64,000 nucleotides of DNA from Typhlomys cinereus (GCA_023101885.1 JALPQD010000914.1:286698-350697), one strand, 5' to 3'; positions 1 through 12,349 are shown, numbered from the stretch's first letter. Made by a program: numbers and translations. The notes: generated by a model not told the origin, from the sequence alone.

Positions 1-548
1 AGACGAGAGAGAGGGAGGGAGAGAGAGGAGAGAGGGGGGGCGAGGGCGGGAGAGAGAAGGGAGGAGAGAGGAGAGAGAGAGGGAGGGGAGAGAGACAGAG
101 GGGGGGGAGGCAAAGAGCGAGAGATGAGAGAGAGAGAGAGAGAGCGAGGAGGGAGACAGCAGAGGAGAGAGGGAAGGGAGAGAGAGGAGAGAGAGGGAGT
201 GAGAGACGAGAGGAAGAGAAAGAGAGGGAGAGGGAGAGAGAGAGGGAGAGAGAGCGGGATGAGAGAGGGGGAGGAGAGAGAGAGGGAGAGAGGAGAAAGA
301 GAGAGGGAAGGAGAGAAAGAGAGGAGGGAGAGGGAGGGAGAGGAGGAGGAGAGTAAGAGAGCGAGCAAGAGAGAGAGCGAGAGAGAGGGAGGGAGAGAGA
401 CAGAGAGAGGGGGGAAGCCAAAGAGCGAGAGAGAGAGAGAGGGAGGGAGGGGAGAGAGCAAAAGAGCAAGAGGGGGGAGGGAAAAAGGGAAGGAGAGAGA
501 GAGAGAGAGCAAGAGAAAGAGAGAGACACACACAGAGAGAGAGAGAGC
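1..548. repeat. (GA)n/(GGGA)n purine tract
   Basis: About 550 bp of nearly pure A/G on the plus strand with scattered C. The 163-codon open frame across it (124-615) encodes only Arg/Glu/Gly repeats and is not a gene. Confidence 0.97.
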
Positions 549-1175
549 ATTCCACAGTCCCATGGTGGCTATGACCGCATCGGGGACGTGGATGTTCCTG
601 GCTGAAGAAGTCTGAAAAGCAGCATCTTGGAAGACAGACTGTTCAAACGAGGGGGCCTGGGACGTTCCTAAGGGGGGCCGAGGAGTCCTGAGGGCTGCTT
701 GGAGGACCAGTCCCTGCATCCCCGCCCCGCCCCCGTCCCCGCATACACTGAGAAGACCAAGAGCAGCTGTGGAGGACCCCAGGGTAGACCTGGAGGACCC
801 CAAGACAGGGGCAAGAAGTGGGGGGTGGGAGGGGCCTCCTCACTGAGGGTCTGCAAGGCCTCTTCCCGCACCCACTCAGCGGAAGACGGGAGACCACAGT
901 GTGGCCGCTGCAGGTCTCCTGGGCCTGGCTTTCCTCCTCTGTAACCTGACCTCAGGACAGGGTTCTGGGAAGTGGCGGGGGCTGCAGAGGAACCGCTTCA
1001 CAGGAAGCCATCCAGCCCGGCCAGGCTTCTGCTACCGTCACTGCCTGGAGAAAGGACGAAAGGCTGGAGACAGAGCAGCCAGCTGGCCTCATGAGGCAAT
1101 CATCAACAAATCCCACCAGGAAGGACCTTTCTGGAAGCTGGGAGGCTCCTGGGGCCCTGCTGGTAGGCACAGCCT
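549..1175. other. unique GC-rich sequence, no gene recognised
   Basis: Short overlapping open frames only, without recognisable domains or splice structure. Confidence 0.6.
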
Positions 1176-1206
1176 ATGCTAATCATATGCTAATCGTATG
1201 CTAATC
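1176..1206. promoter_or_regulatory. three phased ATGCTAATC motifs
   Basis: ATGCTAATC occurs at 1176, 1187 and 1198, exactly 11 bp apart. Each is an octamer-like/homeodomain-like site on the same helix face. Function is not shown by sequence alone. Confidence 0.4.
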
Positions 1207-1977
1207 ACAGCATTTGGGTTTCCGCTTTCCATACGCTGAGATGCTTTGACCCCTGAATATCTTACTGGCCAGGGCAAGATAGGTCCCCTGGGGACAGTCA
1301 ATTCTGAGACAGAGGCAGGGCCTCTGATTGGCCGAGAGCTGAGTTTTCATGGGCAAGCAACCAGTCCCGTCTCTGCTCCCTCTCGTTCTGTCATCTAACT
1401 CTGGCCGGAAGCCAGGGCTCCCGTGGAGACCTCCCCTGGCCCACAGCCCCCCAACATTCACCTCAGCCCTTGGCTTACATTTCCACAGAAGCCCAGTAAC
1501 ACTCTGGCTGCTGCCTCCCCTCCCGCCCTCTGACTCTGCTGCTTCCCATGTCACCCCGTGGGGTAGGACAATGAGTCACAAGCTCCCGGGGGGGGGCGCT
1601 GGCCCCTCGGGGTCACCCACACATGACACACGAGGCTAGCCTCCACCCAGAGTGCCTGGCTGAGCAGCAAGGACGGACACCTGCTGATGGCCGCCGCCTC
1701 CCGGCCAGCCCGGCTCAGTGGCTCCAGGCCCGGGGAGGCCGTGACGGAGGATGGGACGGATTCCCAAGGGGCAGCCTTGGACAAGCTCCGGGGCCAGCCC
1801 CTCCCGCCGTGACCCCTCTGCCCGCATGTTATGACGCCGAGGACAGAGCAGTCGCAAGGCCTTTCCCACCCACCCGCGGGCCTCGGGGACCCATCTTCCC
1901 TCCCCCGGGGTCTGGCTGCACCCAGTGGCCTTCAGTGTTTCGAGGACACAGCGTGGGGTCAGTGATGCCAACTGCGC
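1207..1977. other. unique GC-rich sequence, no gene recognised
   Basis: Nothing recognisable in either strand. Confidence 0.6.
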
Positions 1978-2205
1978 AACTCCACATCCACTCAGCTACC
2001 CCCATATCGGTTACCCCTATGCTCAGGTCAGCTACCCCCACATCAGCTACCCCCCCACGACCACGTCAGCTATTCTCCACATCAGTTACCCCCACGCCCA
2101 GATCAGCTCCCCCCACGTCCAGCTCAGCTCCCCCACGCCCAGGTCAGCTCCCCCCACGTCCAGCTCAGCTCCCCCACGCCCAGGTCAGCTCCCCCACCAG
2201 CTCCC
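1978..2205. repeat. degenerate CAGCTCCCCC-type minisatellite
   Basis: Tandem degenerate units built on CAGCTCCCCCACGCCCAGGT, with earlier TACCCC variants. Confidence 0.85.
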
Positions 2206-3287
2206 CCTCATCCAATCCACACATCACGTCAGCAGCCCTCAGTAACCACGGGCACCTGAACCGTCCTTTACAGGAGGAAGCAGGGTCAGTGCGCCGACAT
2301 GGGGCAGGAGTGAGCAGTCCTGTGGGGTCTCTGGTCCCTTCCACCCAAGTGGCACCCACATAAAGCCCACCTTGCACCTTATTTTCCCAGGCTGGTGAGG
2401 TCGGGCAATAAGAGAGGAGGGGCCCAGGGGCGGCCCGGCCGCCTTGGAAGGCCCCGGAGTCTCTGGCTGACATCTGGCACTACAGGAAGGAGCCCCGAGC
2501 TCACAGATGCCGGGACAGGGAAAGAGGTTGCTGGCCTGCCCCCCAGCCCCTGACCCGTGCGCAGGGCCTGCACAGGTCACCCCCAGGGCAGCTCTGCCCG
2601 TGAGCTCAGGGAGACAGCCGGCGAGTGGGTCAGCTGCAGCTCCAGAAGGACGCGGATGCGACCTTTGCGGTCCGTGTCCCGGCAGCTTTGACTGGCAGCG
2701 GATGCGCGGTGAAAAGCACTCCCCCAGCATGGGGGGCTGCCATGCAGACAGAAGGGTTCCTGTGGGCAGCAGTGGGGACCACCGACTTGACAGGCCGTAA
2801 CCCACAGTCTCCGTCACCACCCACACCCCAAGGCAGGAGAGTCACCTGCCGAGTGACCAGCACCCAGAGCTCCGCCACCCAGACTCAATGGCTCACCCGC
2901 CTGTCAGCCCCTTCCCGCCGCCTCTTGTGCCCTTTCTCAGCAGGTCTGTGCTCCCCCAAACCAGCAAGCCCACGTGGCAAAGACAGACTCTTGTGCCCCC
3001 ACACAGCAGGGTCTGTGTGTCTCTCCCTGCAGACCCTCGGGAGGCCTGGGCAGCTTCTGTGCAGCCAGCCTGCCAGGACCGCCCTCCCCGGGGACACCTC
3101 CCTGGATTAACTGTGTGGGTGAGAGCCTGGGCACGTGGGCAGCCCCATTTCAGGGCCCTAGACAGGAAAGAAGGAGAAACAGAGCCAAAGGCACCTGCTG
3201 TGAGGCCGGAGGACCCGCTTCAGTCTTCGTGGTGGGAAGCAAGAGCCAGCTGCCAAGGCTGCCTTCTGACCTCCACAGTGCACCAGA
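2206..3287. other. unique GC-rich sequence, no gene recognised
   Basis: Several overlapping frames of up to 250 codons run on into the CA repeat. None shows a recognisable protein. Confidence 0.55.
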
Positions 3288-3640
3288 GCGCACACACACA
3301 CACACACACATACATACACAAACACACACACACATACACACATACACACACACATACATACACACACATACACACACATACACACACACACACATACACA
3401 AACACACACAAACGCATGCACACATACACACACATACACACACATACATACACAAACACATACACACATACACACACACAAACACGCACACACACATGCA
3501 CGCACACACACAGACACATGCGCGCACACACACAAACACACACACAAACACACACACAAACACACAAACACACATGCACGTGCACACAGGCACATGCACA
3601 CACACACATGTATGTGCACACGTGTATACCACAAATGAAT
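3288..3640. repeat. (CA)n compound microsatellite
   Basis: About 350 bp of CACA/CATA/CAAA repeats. All frames stay open across it on both strands. Confidence 0.97.
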
Positions 3641-3691
3641 GAATAAATAAATGTCATTTTTAAAAATTAAGAAGGGGTTGACAGAGCAGCA

Positions 3692-3792
3692 GCTTCCTGT
3701 GTCCCCATGTGACCAGCACCCAGATCTCTGCTTCCTGTGTGTCATCATGTGACCAGCACCCAGATCTCTGCTTCCTGTGTGTCATCATGTGA
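3692..3792. repeat. 40-bp tandem repeat, about 2.5 copies
   Basis: The unit contains CATGTGACCAGCACCCAGAT, repeated at 40-bp spacing. Confidence 0.85.
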
Positions 3793-3917
3793 CCCGTCTC
3801 TTTAGGCTCTTGCCGTCCTGACTTCCCCACCATGATGGATGTTCCCACAGACAATGAGCTAAAAACCCTCCATCCTTAAGTTGCTTTTCTCAGGTGTTTG
3901 GTTCAAGCGACAAAAAC

Positions 3918-4450
3918 AGCAATTCGTGGGGCCTGAGAGCTGCTTCAGAAGCAGAAGGACCTGACTTCAGATCCCAGATTCCACATAAAAACAGCAGATG
4001 CAAATGGAAGTGGCGGGGATGGAGAGGTGGCTCAGGGGTTAAGGCTCTGCCTTGCAGGCAGAAGGTCCTGAGTTCGGATCCACAGGGGACGGCCTGTGTT
4101 TCTGGTCCTAGTAGAGCGGAGCCTGTAGAGTAAACAAGGAGGAGATGGAGGTGGTCCATGGTGGTTCCCAAATTCGCCCATGGTTCTACACACACACGCA
4201 CGCACGCACGCACGCACGCACACACGCGCAATTGAATAAATAAAAAAATAAAAATAAAAATGACATTTAAAAAAAAAGCATATGGCAGTGGCTTGCTCTT
4301 CTGGTCCTGGAAGGCAGAGACCGGGAAACCCCAGAGCAAAGCAAAAATGAAGGAAGAGCAATCCAGGATGATTCCTGATGTCACCGTTGGTCCTCCACAG
4401 GGACACACAGTGTTCTCTGATACACACACACATATGCATATGCATACACG

Positions 4451-4499
<49 letters not shown>

Positions 4500-4500
4500 G
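3918..4500 (+). mobile_element. older tRNA-derived SINE (subfamily 2), split by a younger SINE
   Basis: A degraded head with the tail of the promoter half lies at 3918-4014. The body resumes at 4278 (TCTGGTCCTGG through GGTCCTCCACAGGGACACAC) and ends in a CA tract (4424-4497). The interruption at 4015-4277 is a subfamily 1 SINE. Confidence 0.85.
4015..4277 (+). mobile_element. young tRNA-derived SINE (subfamily 1), nested
   Basis: It starts GGGGATGGAGAGGTGGCTCA, with A-box-like TGGCTCAGGGG and B-box-like GAGTTCGGATCC pol III motifs. The tail is CA plus A-rich. It is flanked by a diverged 15-bp target duplication (4000-4014 and 4278-4292, two mismatches). Confidence 0.88.
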
Positions 4501-4734
4501 GATGCATGCACACACAAAAACAATAAAAAAGAGATGTAATTCATACGTAAGACCATGACTGTCCAGGCCCTGCAGCCTCCCTGCCAGGCCACCTGCTCCA
4601 GCCTCCGGGGCTCTGGCCCAACAGGAAGTTGCCCTTTGCCCCGCAGAGAACAAGACTCTGGGAGGAGGAACCGGACAGGCCCCAAGCTCAGTGCTCGGCT
4701 GCTCACCCCAACGCCCCACATCCACTTGAGCTGG

Positions 4735-5151
4735 TGTCATGGTTGGGCACAGGTGTCAACTTGACAGTTGAGGGTTTGAACTCTGGGCACATCTGTGGAG
4801 AATTAGTGGTTGAGTTAAGCCCAGAGCAAACCTGCAGGAGATTCTCTAGCTGATGGGGAGGGCCCAGGTTGGTGGGATTAGGTCCTGAAATAAAGTACAG
4901 AGAGCTGATTGAGGAAGTCGGCATCCTTGTGTACACTTGGCCAGACATGCTGGTCTGGCAAGTAAGGATCATCCCTCTCTCAGCCATTAGGTACATTTGG
5001 TGTGGCCAGTTCCCTCGGCCCTGGTATTGGTGTGTGCTCTCCAGTCAAGCTTGACAGACTATAACCAGACTATCAGTAAGAAAATAAACCCCTTGTTCCC
5101 TTAAGCTGTTTGATGGTCGTTTATCAGCAACCATGCAGGCGAATTGCAACA
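4735..5151 (+). mobile_element. solo LTR, ERVL/MaLR-like family (LTR-M)
   Basis: It starts TGTCATGGTTGGGCACAGG and ends GAATTGCAACA, with AATAAACCCCTTGTTCCC near the 3' end. It is flanked by a perfect 5-bp target duplication, GCTGG (4730-4734 and 5152-5156), typical of ERVL-class elements. Related copies recur across the window. Confidence 0.88.
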
Positions 5152-5156
5152 GCTGG

Positions 5157-5734
5157 CCCACCCTATCTGTCACAGCTTCTGTCGCCCCCTGATTGCCCAT
5201 CCCACAGGCTGGGGGTCCATTAGAACCAGAGGGCGCTGATGGGCACTGTCCTCCAACACCAAGGTCATGCCCTCTTGCCTGCTGAGACAGGCATGCCACT
5301 CTGTCAGTCCAGCTTCTCTTTCTCCCTGTTAAGATCCAGGAAGTTCCCCTGGGTGACTCAGTTACCTTTCTGGGGGACTAAGTCCCCTGATGGGAAGAGA
5401 GCCCTGGGGTCCTGGAGCCTGGCCTCCTCCCCTGGCTGGCCTCAGCACCTTGTCTGGGACCCAGCAGAGGGGGTGGAAAGCCTGATCTAGGCGAGGCTGT
5501 GCAAGGGGCCACACAGGATTTGCTAGAATTACAGAGCCTTCCCCCCGGTGCTGGAAATCCTATGAAACCTTGGAGAACACTAAAACAAGAGAGCTCTTGA
5601 GCGTGCTTTAGAGGATTGGTGCTTTCTACAGGAACCGGGAGAAAAGCTTGCCGCCCTTATACAAGAAATCCAGCCACTTCGCAGTATGTTCTCCGTATGC
5701 CTGGAGGGGCTGCCCAACTGTGTATAGTTTTTTT
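5157..5734. other. unique sequence, no gene recognised
   Basis: Nothing supported on either strand. Confidence 0.6.
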
Positions 5735-6015
5735 TAAAAAAGATGCTGGGATCCCAAGTAAAAACACCAGATAGAAATGGTGATGGCCTTGGTGGGCGGA
5801 GCCTGGGAAATCCTAGAGCAAAGCAAAAAGGAGGTACAAGCAACCCAGAATGATTCCCCAAGTCATCCTTGGTCCTCCACAGGGACACACGGTGTCCTCT
5901 GAGAAAGACACACACGCACACACACGCGCGCGCACACACAGGTACACACACGCACACTGAGTTACTGAATAAATGAATGAATACATAGATTAAATAATTA
6001 AATAAAGTTTTTTTT
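5735..6015 (+). mobile_element. SINE subfamily 2, 5'-truncated
   Basis: Body with GGTGGGCGGAGCCTGGGAAA and GGTCCTCCACAGGGACACAC, then a CA/CG tract and an A-rich end. The promoter head is missing. Confidence 0.85.
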
Positions 6016-7942
6016 GAAGTCTTTAATCACTCCTAAAAGCGTCCAGGCTCGGGGCGCCAAGCCCTGGTCTTGGCTGTCCCCACATGTGGTATGCAGGCAG
6101 CAGACACTGTGAGGGGTCATGCGCCCCCCCAGCCTTCCTTTGGCCGCTGGTTCCTCACCTGCAGGGCGTGGTCAGGTGTCTTCCATACAAGCTGTTAGGA
6201 CGGTTCCCTCCCTCCGAGTAGTCGACGGTTCCCGTTACACATTCTGAGGGCCACGGGCTTTGCCCCATGGTGTACCAGCCCCCTTTCTTCTCTTCTTTTT
6301 TCTTTCTATAGGGAAAATTGTTTTTCTTGTAACGCCAGAACACTGAGAATATGCTGAAGAAATAGTGGCTTTCCCCCCTCCAACGGCACGTGCATTTTAT
6401 GCACAACCAGAACACATTGTACTGACAACCAGATCCAAGCCCAGGTCCTGGGGTGTGGACCCTCGCCTGGGGCGGGTGCCCACAGCAAAGGGTTCGCATT
6501 GATTGGCAGCTGCTGGAGGCTGCTCTGCCGAGGTGCTCTCTGGGTAAACATTGACTTGCACTTTGTTCTTATGACAACCTGGGGAATCCTGCCTCCTGAG
6601 CCATTTGGTCAGGCTGGTCTGGTGCCCTGTTGGCTGTGAGCTGATCCTTCCACCTCGAGTGGAGTGACAGAGAGGGAGGGCTGCCCCGTCCCCACCACGA
6701 GCCAAGCCCAATAGACATCTTTCTTGGTGGGACTGACGAGTCTTCCCTAAAAAGAAGGGGCTGGCCGAGAATCTAAGCTCCTTCGATGGCCAAGATGAGC
6801 TTCCAAGCTGCCCCTCTGCGCCAGGCCCTGAGCCACTCGTGGCCTCCTTTCTCCGCACTGCTCGGGCACAGAGGGTGGGCCGCCTGCACCAGGAGAATCA
6901 CAGGACGCCGGGGAAGGCTGGGTCCCTGTGCAAGGAGGCCAGATGGCAGTGTCCTGGCACTAGGGAGAAGTCGGACACGCCGGGGCCAAACAGGAGGGAC
7001 TCGCCACAGCCAAGGCCGTGTGCCCTGAGGACCTCCAGAGCCTTCTCACGCCCTCCTTCCAGGTCTGGGTCAGGCTGGCAGGGGGCACCATGGTGCTGCC
7101 CACAACCAAGGGTCACAGAGGCCCTGCTACAGCCGCGGGTTGGGGTGCATGAGGAGGTGACGCAGGGCTGAGGCCGTCAGACAGCACCACCGTGGAAGGA
7201 CAGGGAGTCCGCACCCGGAGTCCCCACGCCACTGGCTTAGCGAGGGACTTCCCAGTGGGATCGGGTGCAGCTCTGAAACACGCTGGCGTCCTAAGAACCC
7301 CGAGACAGCACAGCGCCCTCAACAGGAAGTCACAGGGGAAGCCGCGGGCTCAGAGCTGGAGAGAGGCAGAGGAAGCGGGGACACCCTACCTTGGCCAGGG
7401 CAGCGGACCCCGATTGCTTCTGGGCAGATGCAGTCCAGTGTCGTTAATGGGCCTGGGGCTCGTGCCGGTGTCCTGGTCTGAAACGCGAGTTGCTCCCACA
7501 GGCTCGCGTGTTGGAATCCTTAGCTGCCGCCAGTGTTTGGGACGGTCCCAGCACCTTGCTGGAGGAAGGCGGTCACTGGGGTGGGCCTTGAGGTGGGTCA
7601 GCCCGCCCTGCTGGAGCGAGGGAGTCTGCGCTTGAGCTTGCAGCAGCAGCTCTCGGCCTCCGTGGTGTCTGCAGTGACCGAGGCCACCTCTGGCTTCTGC
7701 CACCAGCCAGGCCTGTTCCGCCATGGAAGATTGATTCCCCCCTGGAAGCATAAGCCGAACGAATCTCCCTTTCCCCTTGAAGTCGCTTGGGTTGGGGTGT
7801 TCTTTCACAGCCACACAAGGGTAGCAGGTAGTCGGCACCTGACTGCCAGGAGTCAGGGACCAGGGACCCACTGCAGACAGAGACAGATGCGCAGCCAGGG
7901 TAGACGCCAGGTCAGGCTCCAGCCAGTGCAGCAGGAGAGAAG
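6016..7942. other. unique GC-rich sequence, no gene recognised
   Basis: Multiple medium-length open frames on both strands, as expected for GC-rich DNA; no domain or exon structure identified. Confidence 0.55.
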
Positions 7943-7945
7943 CAG

Positions 7946-8132
7946 CCTGCAGGTGAGGCCGGGGTCTTGATCCTGAGTGGGCAGCCTGCAGGTGAGGCCG
8001 GGGTCTTGTTCTGAGTGCCAGCCTGCAGGTGAGGCCGGGGTCTTGTTCTGAGTGCCAGCCTGCAGGTGAGGCCGGGGTGTTGTCCTGAGTGCCAGCCTGC
8101 AGGTGAGGCCGGGGTCTTGTCCTGAGTGGGCA
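7946..8132. repeat. 37-bp minisatellite, 5 copies
   Basis: The unit core is GCCTGCAGGTGAGGCCGGGG followed by TCTTGTTCTGAGTG. Because each unit contains CAG|GTGAGG, every copy presents a perfect splice-donor-like site on the plus strand. Confidence 0.92.
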
Positions 8133-11100
8133 GCCCTCCACAGAAGGCACGGGTCAGAGAGGGGCAGGGGAAAGAAGGGAAAAGCCATTGTAACTACCAG
8201 GAAAACCCGCGTCCTGAAACCCGCCCCTTCAGCGTGACCATAGGGAGAGACCCTCAGAGGACACGAGCAGGCTGAGGCCTTCTGCAAGCCGGGGAAAGGG
8301 GCCTCGAAGCCCACCCGGGGTGCTCACCCTTCCCTCAGCCTCAAGAACCACGAGCGACCCAGGTCTCTATCAGGGCCCCGGCCTGCCGTTCTTGGCTTCA
8401 GAAAGTTCCTGTCGTGTCTCCTTGGTTCCTCACGGTGCTTTCTACCATCCTCACTACCACCCCACACCACCCCACACCACCAGCGGCTCTTTGACATGGA
8501 TGTCACTGGGTTCCATGCTGAGCACCCCAAGATCCACAATCCCGAGGACTCTGGCGAGGTAGCGTGAGATCACATCCGCCACTCAGAGGCACGAGCTACA
8601 CCGAGCTTTGAGGGGAGAAGAAACACAAATTAGTGGAATAAATACGGACCACATCGGGTTCTTATTAGTTCCTGAATGAGCAAGTCCTGTTCAGTTACTC
8701 TCTAACTTTCGAATGCTTGTACACTCCGTTATATATTAACTTCAGACCTCCCTTTCGTTCTTCTGAAGACTGACTCACAGGCGTGATGAGAGATTACCCC
8801 TGTTCCGGATACTACCAGTTACTCCTAAAAGTAGACAGTTACTGGCGGTGCTCTTAAGGCCTGGTATATAATGGACACTGGCAAGTTCAATACTCTTGGG
8901 TCAGAGAACAAGCTGTTCCTGATTTGACCCTTTTTCTTTTCCTTTATTTCTATTTTTATATGTGTGTGTGCATAGGATATATGCACACTGTATACATGTT
9001 CACAGATGAACACGTGCCTGCAGATGCACATGAACGTAGGTACACAACATGGGAAAGCCCAGCAGTGTATCAGGAATCCTCATCGATCATCTTTCCACCT
9101 TCCGTTTTGAGCCTGGGTCTCTAGTTACATCCAGAGCTGACCTAGATATAGGGCTGGTCTTGTCAGACAGCTGCAAGTCGGCCCCTTGGGGTTGAGTCCC
9201 AGGCTCTGCCGTCTCTATGTGGTTTCCCTGCCCCTGACTTGGTCTTTTAAGCTGGAGGGTCGTTCTGTGTTTGCGATACCTTCACCATGGTGCCCTTGTG
9301 GCCTGGTGGCCATGTTCTTCACCCATGGTGCCCTTGGCCTGACAGGCGAGGCCCACCAGGCCCCCTGTGGTATCCGCGTGGTGTATCATTTTCTACCCGT
9401 CACATCTGGTGTCTGTTCAAGTTCATGTCCCGCAGTCAGCACATGACACCTGGCCTCGAGGCGTCTCTAACCAAGGTGCTGGGAGCTCCAAGGCAACGGT
9501 GCTGTTGCTTGGAATCCACCAACTCGCTCTGCAGTGCTGCTCGACTCGCCGTCCCCGTCCTGGCGCATCTTTTCCTGGCTGCTTTCTGACCACCTCTGCT
9601 TCCACTTGGCTGTTGGTCTGGTGGCTCGTCACGGCCGACCGGCAAAGTGCGTTGCTGCTCGCGTGCGGCTGCAGAACTTGGCGGCCACATCTTACTTACT
9701 CCTGTGCATGCTGCAAACCCACGGCCCCTCGCTACCACATCCGCCTCGAGTGGTCATTACTGACTGAGGTCGCCTGAAAGAGACACTAACACTTACCTTT
9801 CCTTTCTGAAGTAGCTTCTGGAATCACCAACCTTCTGAAACCTGAGCTCTTTACCTGCTTCCTGAAGTTTATCATTATTCATCCTGGTGAAATTCCTTCC
9901 CGCTCTTTTGGCAGGAGGAGGGGGATATCTGGAGAAGAAAAAAACCATCGCCGCCATGTCTGACAGCTGGCTTTTGCCAAATATAACCTTTTCCAGCATT
10001 TGGATGATGTCCCTCCCCCGTCTTCCCATTTGTGCCTTCTGTGAGCCCTTCTCTCGCCCAGGTACCAGGGTGCCCGCCCCCCGGGGTGTCCATGGCTGGG
10101 CATAAAAGAGAGACCGGTCCCATCCCAGAGAGGCAAAGCAGACCACGTGGATGAAGCAGGTGTGCTGATGTGACGGCTGAGCTGCCGAGGGCCCAGAGCG
10201 CAGAGGGGGCGGCAGCATGGGGCTGGCCGTCTACTCCATTTTCTCTCCACCAAGAGTTTTCAGAAACCCACCACAGCCCGTGTGCTAATGTCGGGGGTGA
10301 CGCATCACTCCTCTTAACCGTGGATTTCTGCTGTTCGTCAAATTTGGAAACCTTAAGATCATTTTTCTCCAACTGTGTTACCTTCTGCAGCCCCTCTTCC
10401 TGGATCCCGGGCACGTGAGGGGCGCCCTGGGCCCCTTCACTGGTTTTGTCCGTGATCTCTGTCTTCTTCCAGCCGGCAGATTGCTGTGTTTTATCTGATT
10501 CACATATTTACCTCTGTGACAGTCAAGACTGTCAGAAACTAGATCTCCAGGAGGCAAGCCTGTCTGCAAGGGGGTTGAGTTGACTCAGGTGGGTGGACCT
10601 CCCTTGACCAAGGGCGGCATCTTCCTGCAGAGGATCCTGCCCGGAGAGAAAGGAGGCAGAGACCTGAGCACCAGGCTTCTCCTCTCCTTTTCCTGACCAG
10701 ATGCGCTGCGCCCAGCTGCCTCACGCTCCTGCGGCCATGTCTCCCCACCATGACGGACTGCACCCTCCAACTGCGGGCCACCGTCAGCCCTTCTTGCGGT
10801 GGCTGCTTCTGTCAGAGTGTGAGGCGCGCAACTCAAGCCGTCCTCTTCTGTCGTCTCTTTCCTAGATGTAGAGCATTTGCAAGGGCAGTTTACCGATTGA
10901 CGCCCACACATCCGTGGCTCCTGTCACTTCTGGTCTGTTTCTAGTGACGGACGCTCCTGCCTGTGGGTCACCCGCCCACTTCTCAGCTTCCCTTGTGATT
11001 TCCCCACACACTGGATGGCAGGCATTTTCAGTGTGACACTCGCCTGTGGCGGAATTTTCCAGTCTGTCTCGAAGAGCGCTGACCGTTGTCCTTGCATGCA

Positions 11101-11507
11101 GGATTGGTCCTCTGATCAACGGACCTGGCTGGTCCTTTGTGTCTGTGCCCCACCCGCAGTGCTCTCTGACTGGGCACATCTGGGCATTCAGAGTGCGATC
11201 GCTGACCCGCAGATGTGAGCTCTGGGATTGCTTGCTCTCGGGTCGCCCGCCCTGTGCACCTTTGAACTCTCCACCATGCGTGCCCCGAGCAGCGTAAGCA
11301 CAGACTCCAGGGGACCCCACAGAGACGCCACGCTCCTCCCCGCTGCCCCTTTGCCTGCCTCGGTGACCCACAGCCCGATCTCCCTCCCCCGTGGGAGGCC
11401 ACGCTGTGTCTATCACGCTCTGGGGGGCTCCTTTGGGGGAAACCAAACCAATTTCTCCACAGTACCTGGCTACAGATGTTCCAAAACCTTTTTTTCTGTT
11501 TTTATAT
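8133..11507. other. unique sequence with no recognised gene; unassigned minus-strand open frames at 9793-10414
   Basis: Two overlapping minus-strand frames (141 and 179 codons) between 9793 and 10414 include non-repetitive text such as QLEKNDLKVSKFDEQQKS. I cannot assign them to a family, and they have no convincing exon boundaries. A T-rich patch and TATGTGTGTG lie near 8930-8970. Otherwise nothing is supported. Confidence 0.4.
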
Positions 11508-11520
11508 CACTTTATTTTCT

Positions 11521-11561
11521 TGCGAGTCTTAACCCCTGAGCCACCTCTCCAGCCCCTAAAC
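11521..11561 (-). mobile_element. 41-bp insertion holding only the SINE promoter head
   Basis: Reverse-oriented first ~35 bp of the SINE (CTGAGCCACCTCTCCAGCCC), flanked by a 13-bp direct repeat CACTTTATTTTCT (11508-11520 and 11562-11574). It has no body and no tail. Confidence 0.75.
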
Positions 11562-11763
11562 CACTTTATTTTCTGGACATGCCTCAGGATGGTAGCCAGA
11601 GGCTCAACCAGACCCTTGACTTGACCAAAACAGTCCTGCACAAGTGCCTGCCGGTGCCTGGCAGGAAGACAGGGCCAGCACTTCCCCGGGGTCCGGAAGA
11701 GGGGTGCAGCGAGGAGAGGAGCCAGCACATGGTGGCCTTCAAGCCTCTCTCAATCTGCCTGTG

Positions 11764-11825
11764 GGGCTGAAGAGACGCCTCAAGGGTTAAGACTCTGCCC
11801 TGAAAGGCGGAAAAGGCAGAAGTAA
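11764..11825 (+). mobile_element. SINE head fragment
   Basis: GGGGCTGAAGAGACGCCTCA followed by GGTTAAGACTCTGCC resembles the tRNA-derived head. AT-rich unique DNA follows to about 12010. Confidence 0.7.
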
Positions 11826-12024
11826 GCAGTTTTATTACGCAATATCAAAATTTATAGAATCATCTTTGATATATAACACTAAATGTGTTCTGTACAGCAT
11901 CTAGTTTAAAAGTGCCTTATTAAATTTACATTTAATTGCTTTGTTCTAAATATAGATTATGTCCAATATATAATTTTTAAGTAAATAACCTTATTTTAGT
12001 ATACATCAAGAAAAAAAAAAAGAA

Positions 12025-12245
12025 AAGAAATCAGAAAGGGCAGAGGCCTGGACTTCTGGCCCCTGGTAGGCAGAGCCCAGAAAATTCCAGAAGGAAGCAA
12101 AAAAGAGGTAGAAGCAATCCAGGGTGATTCCCTAAGTCACCCTTGGTCCTCCACAGGGACACACAGTGTCCTCTGATACACACACACACACACACATACA
12201 CACACACACACACACACACTAGATAGATAGACAGACAGACAGATA
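12025..12245 (+). mobile_element. SINE subfamily 2, 5'-truncated, with CA and GATA tails
   Basis: The body ends with CTTGGTCCTCCACAGGGACA, then (CA)n and (GATA/GACA)n. Confidence 0.85.
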
Positions 12246-12349
12246 AAGTTTTAAAAAGGTAAGTTAAATCTGCCTATGGCATCTTAGTTTTGTTGTTATT
12301 GTTAAAGGATTCTATATGTTTTAATTGTTTGATGAGAGAGAGAGGTATG

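Noticed and set aside
124..615. 163-codon plus-strand open frame rich in Arg/Glu
   Set aside because: It is the translation of a GA-rich simple repeat with no stop codons, and has no domain or splice structure.
4015..4090. Possible functional tRNA gene
   Set aside because: The tRNA-like head with A and B boxes belongs to a SINE: it recurs many times in the window, lacks a proper cloverleaf 3' half and continues into a SINE body.
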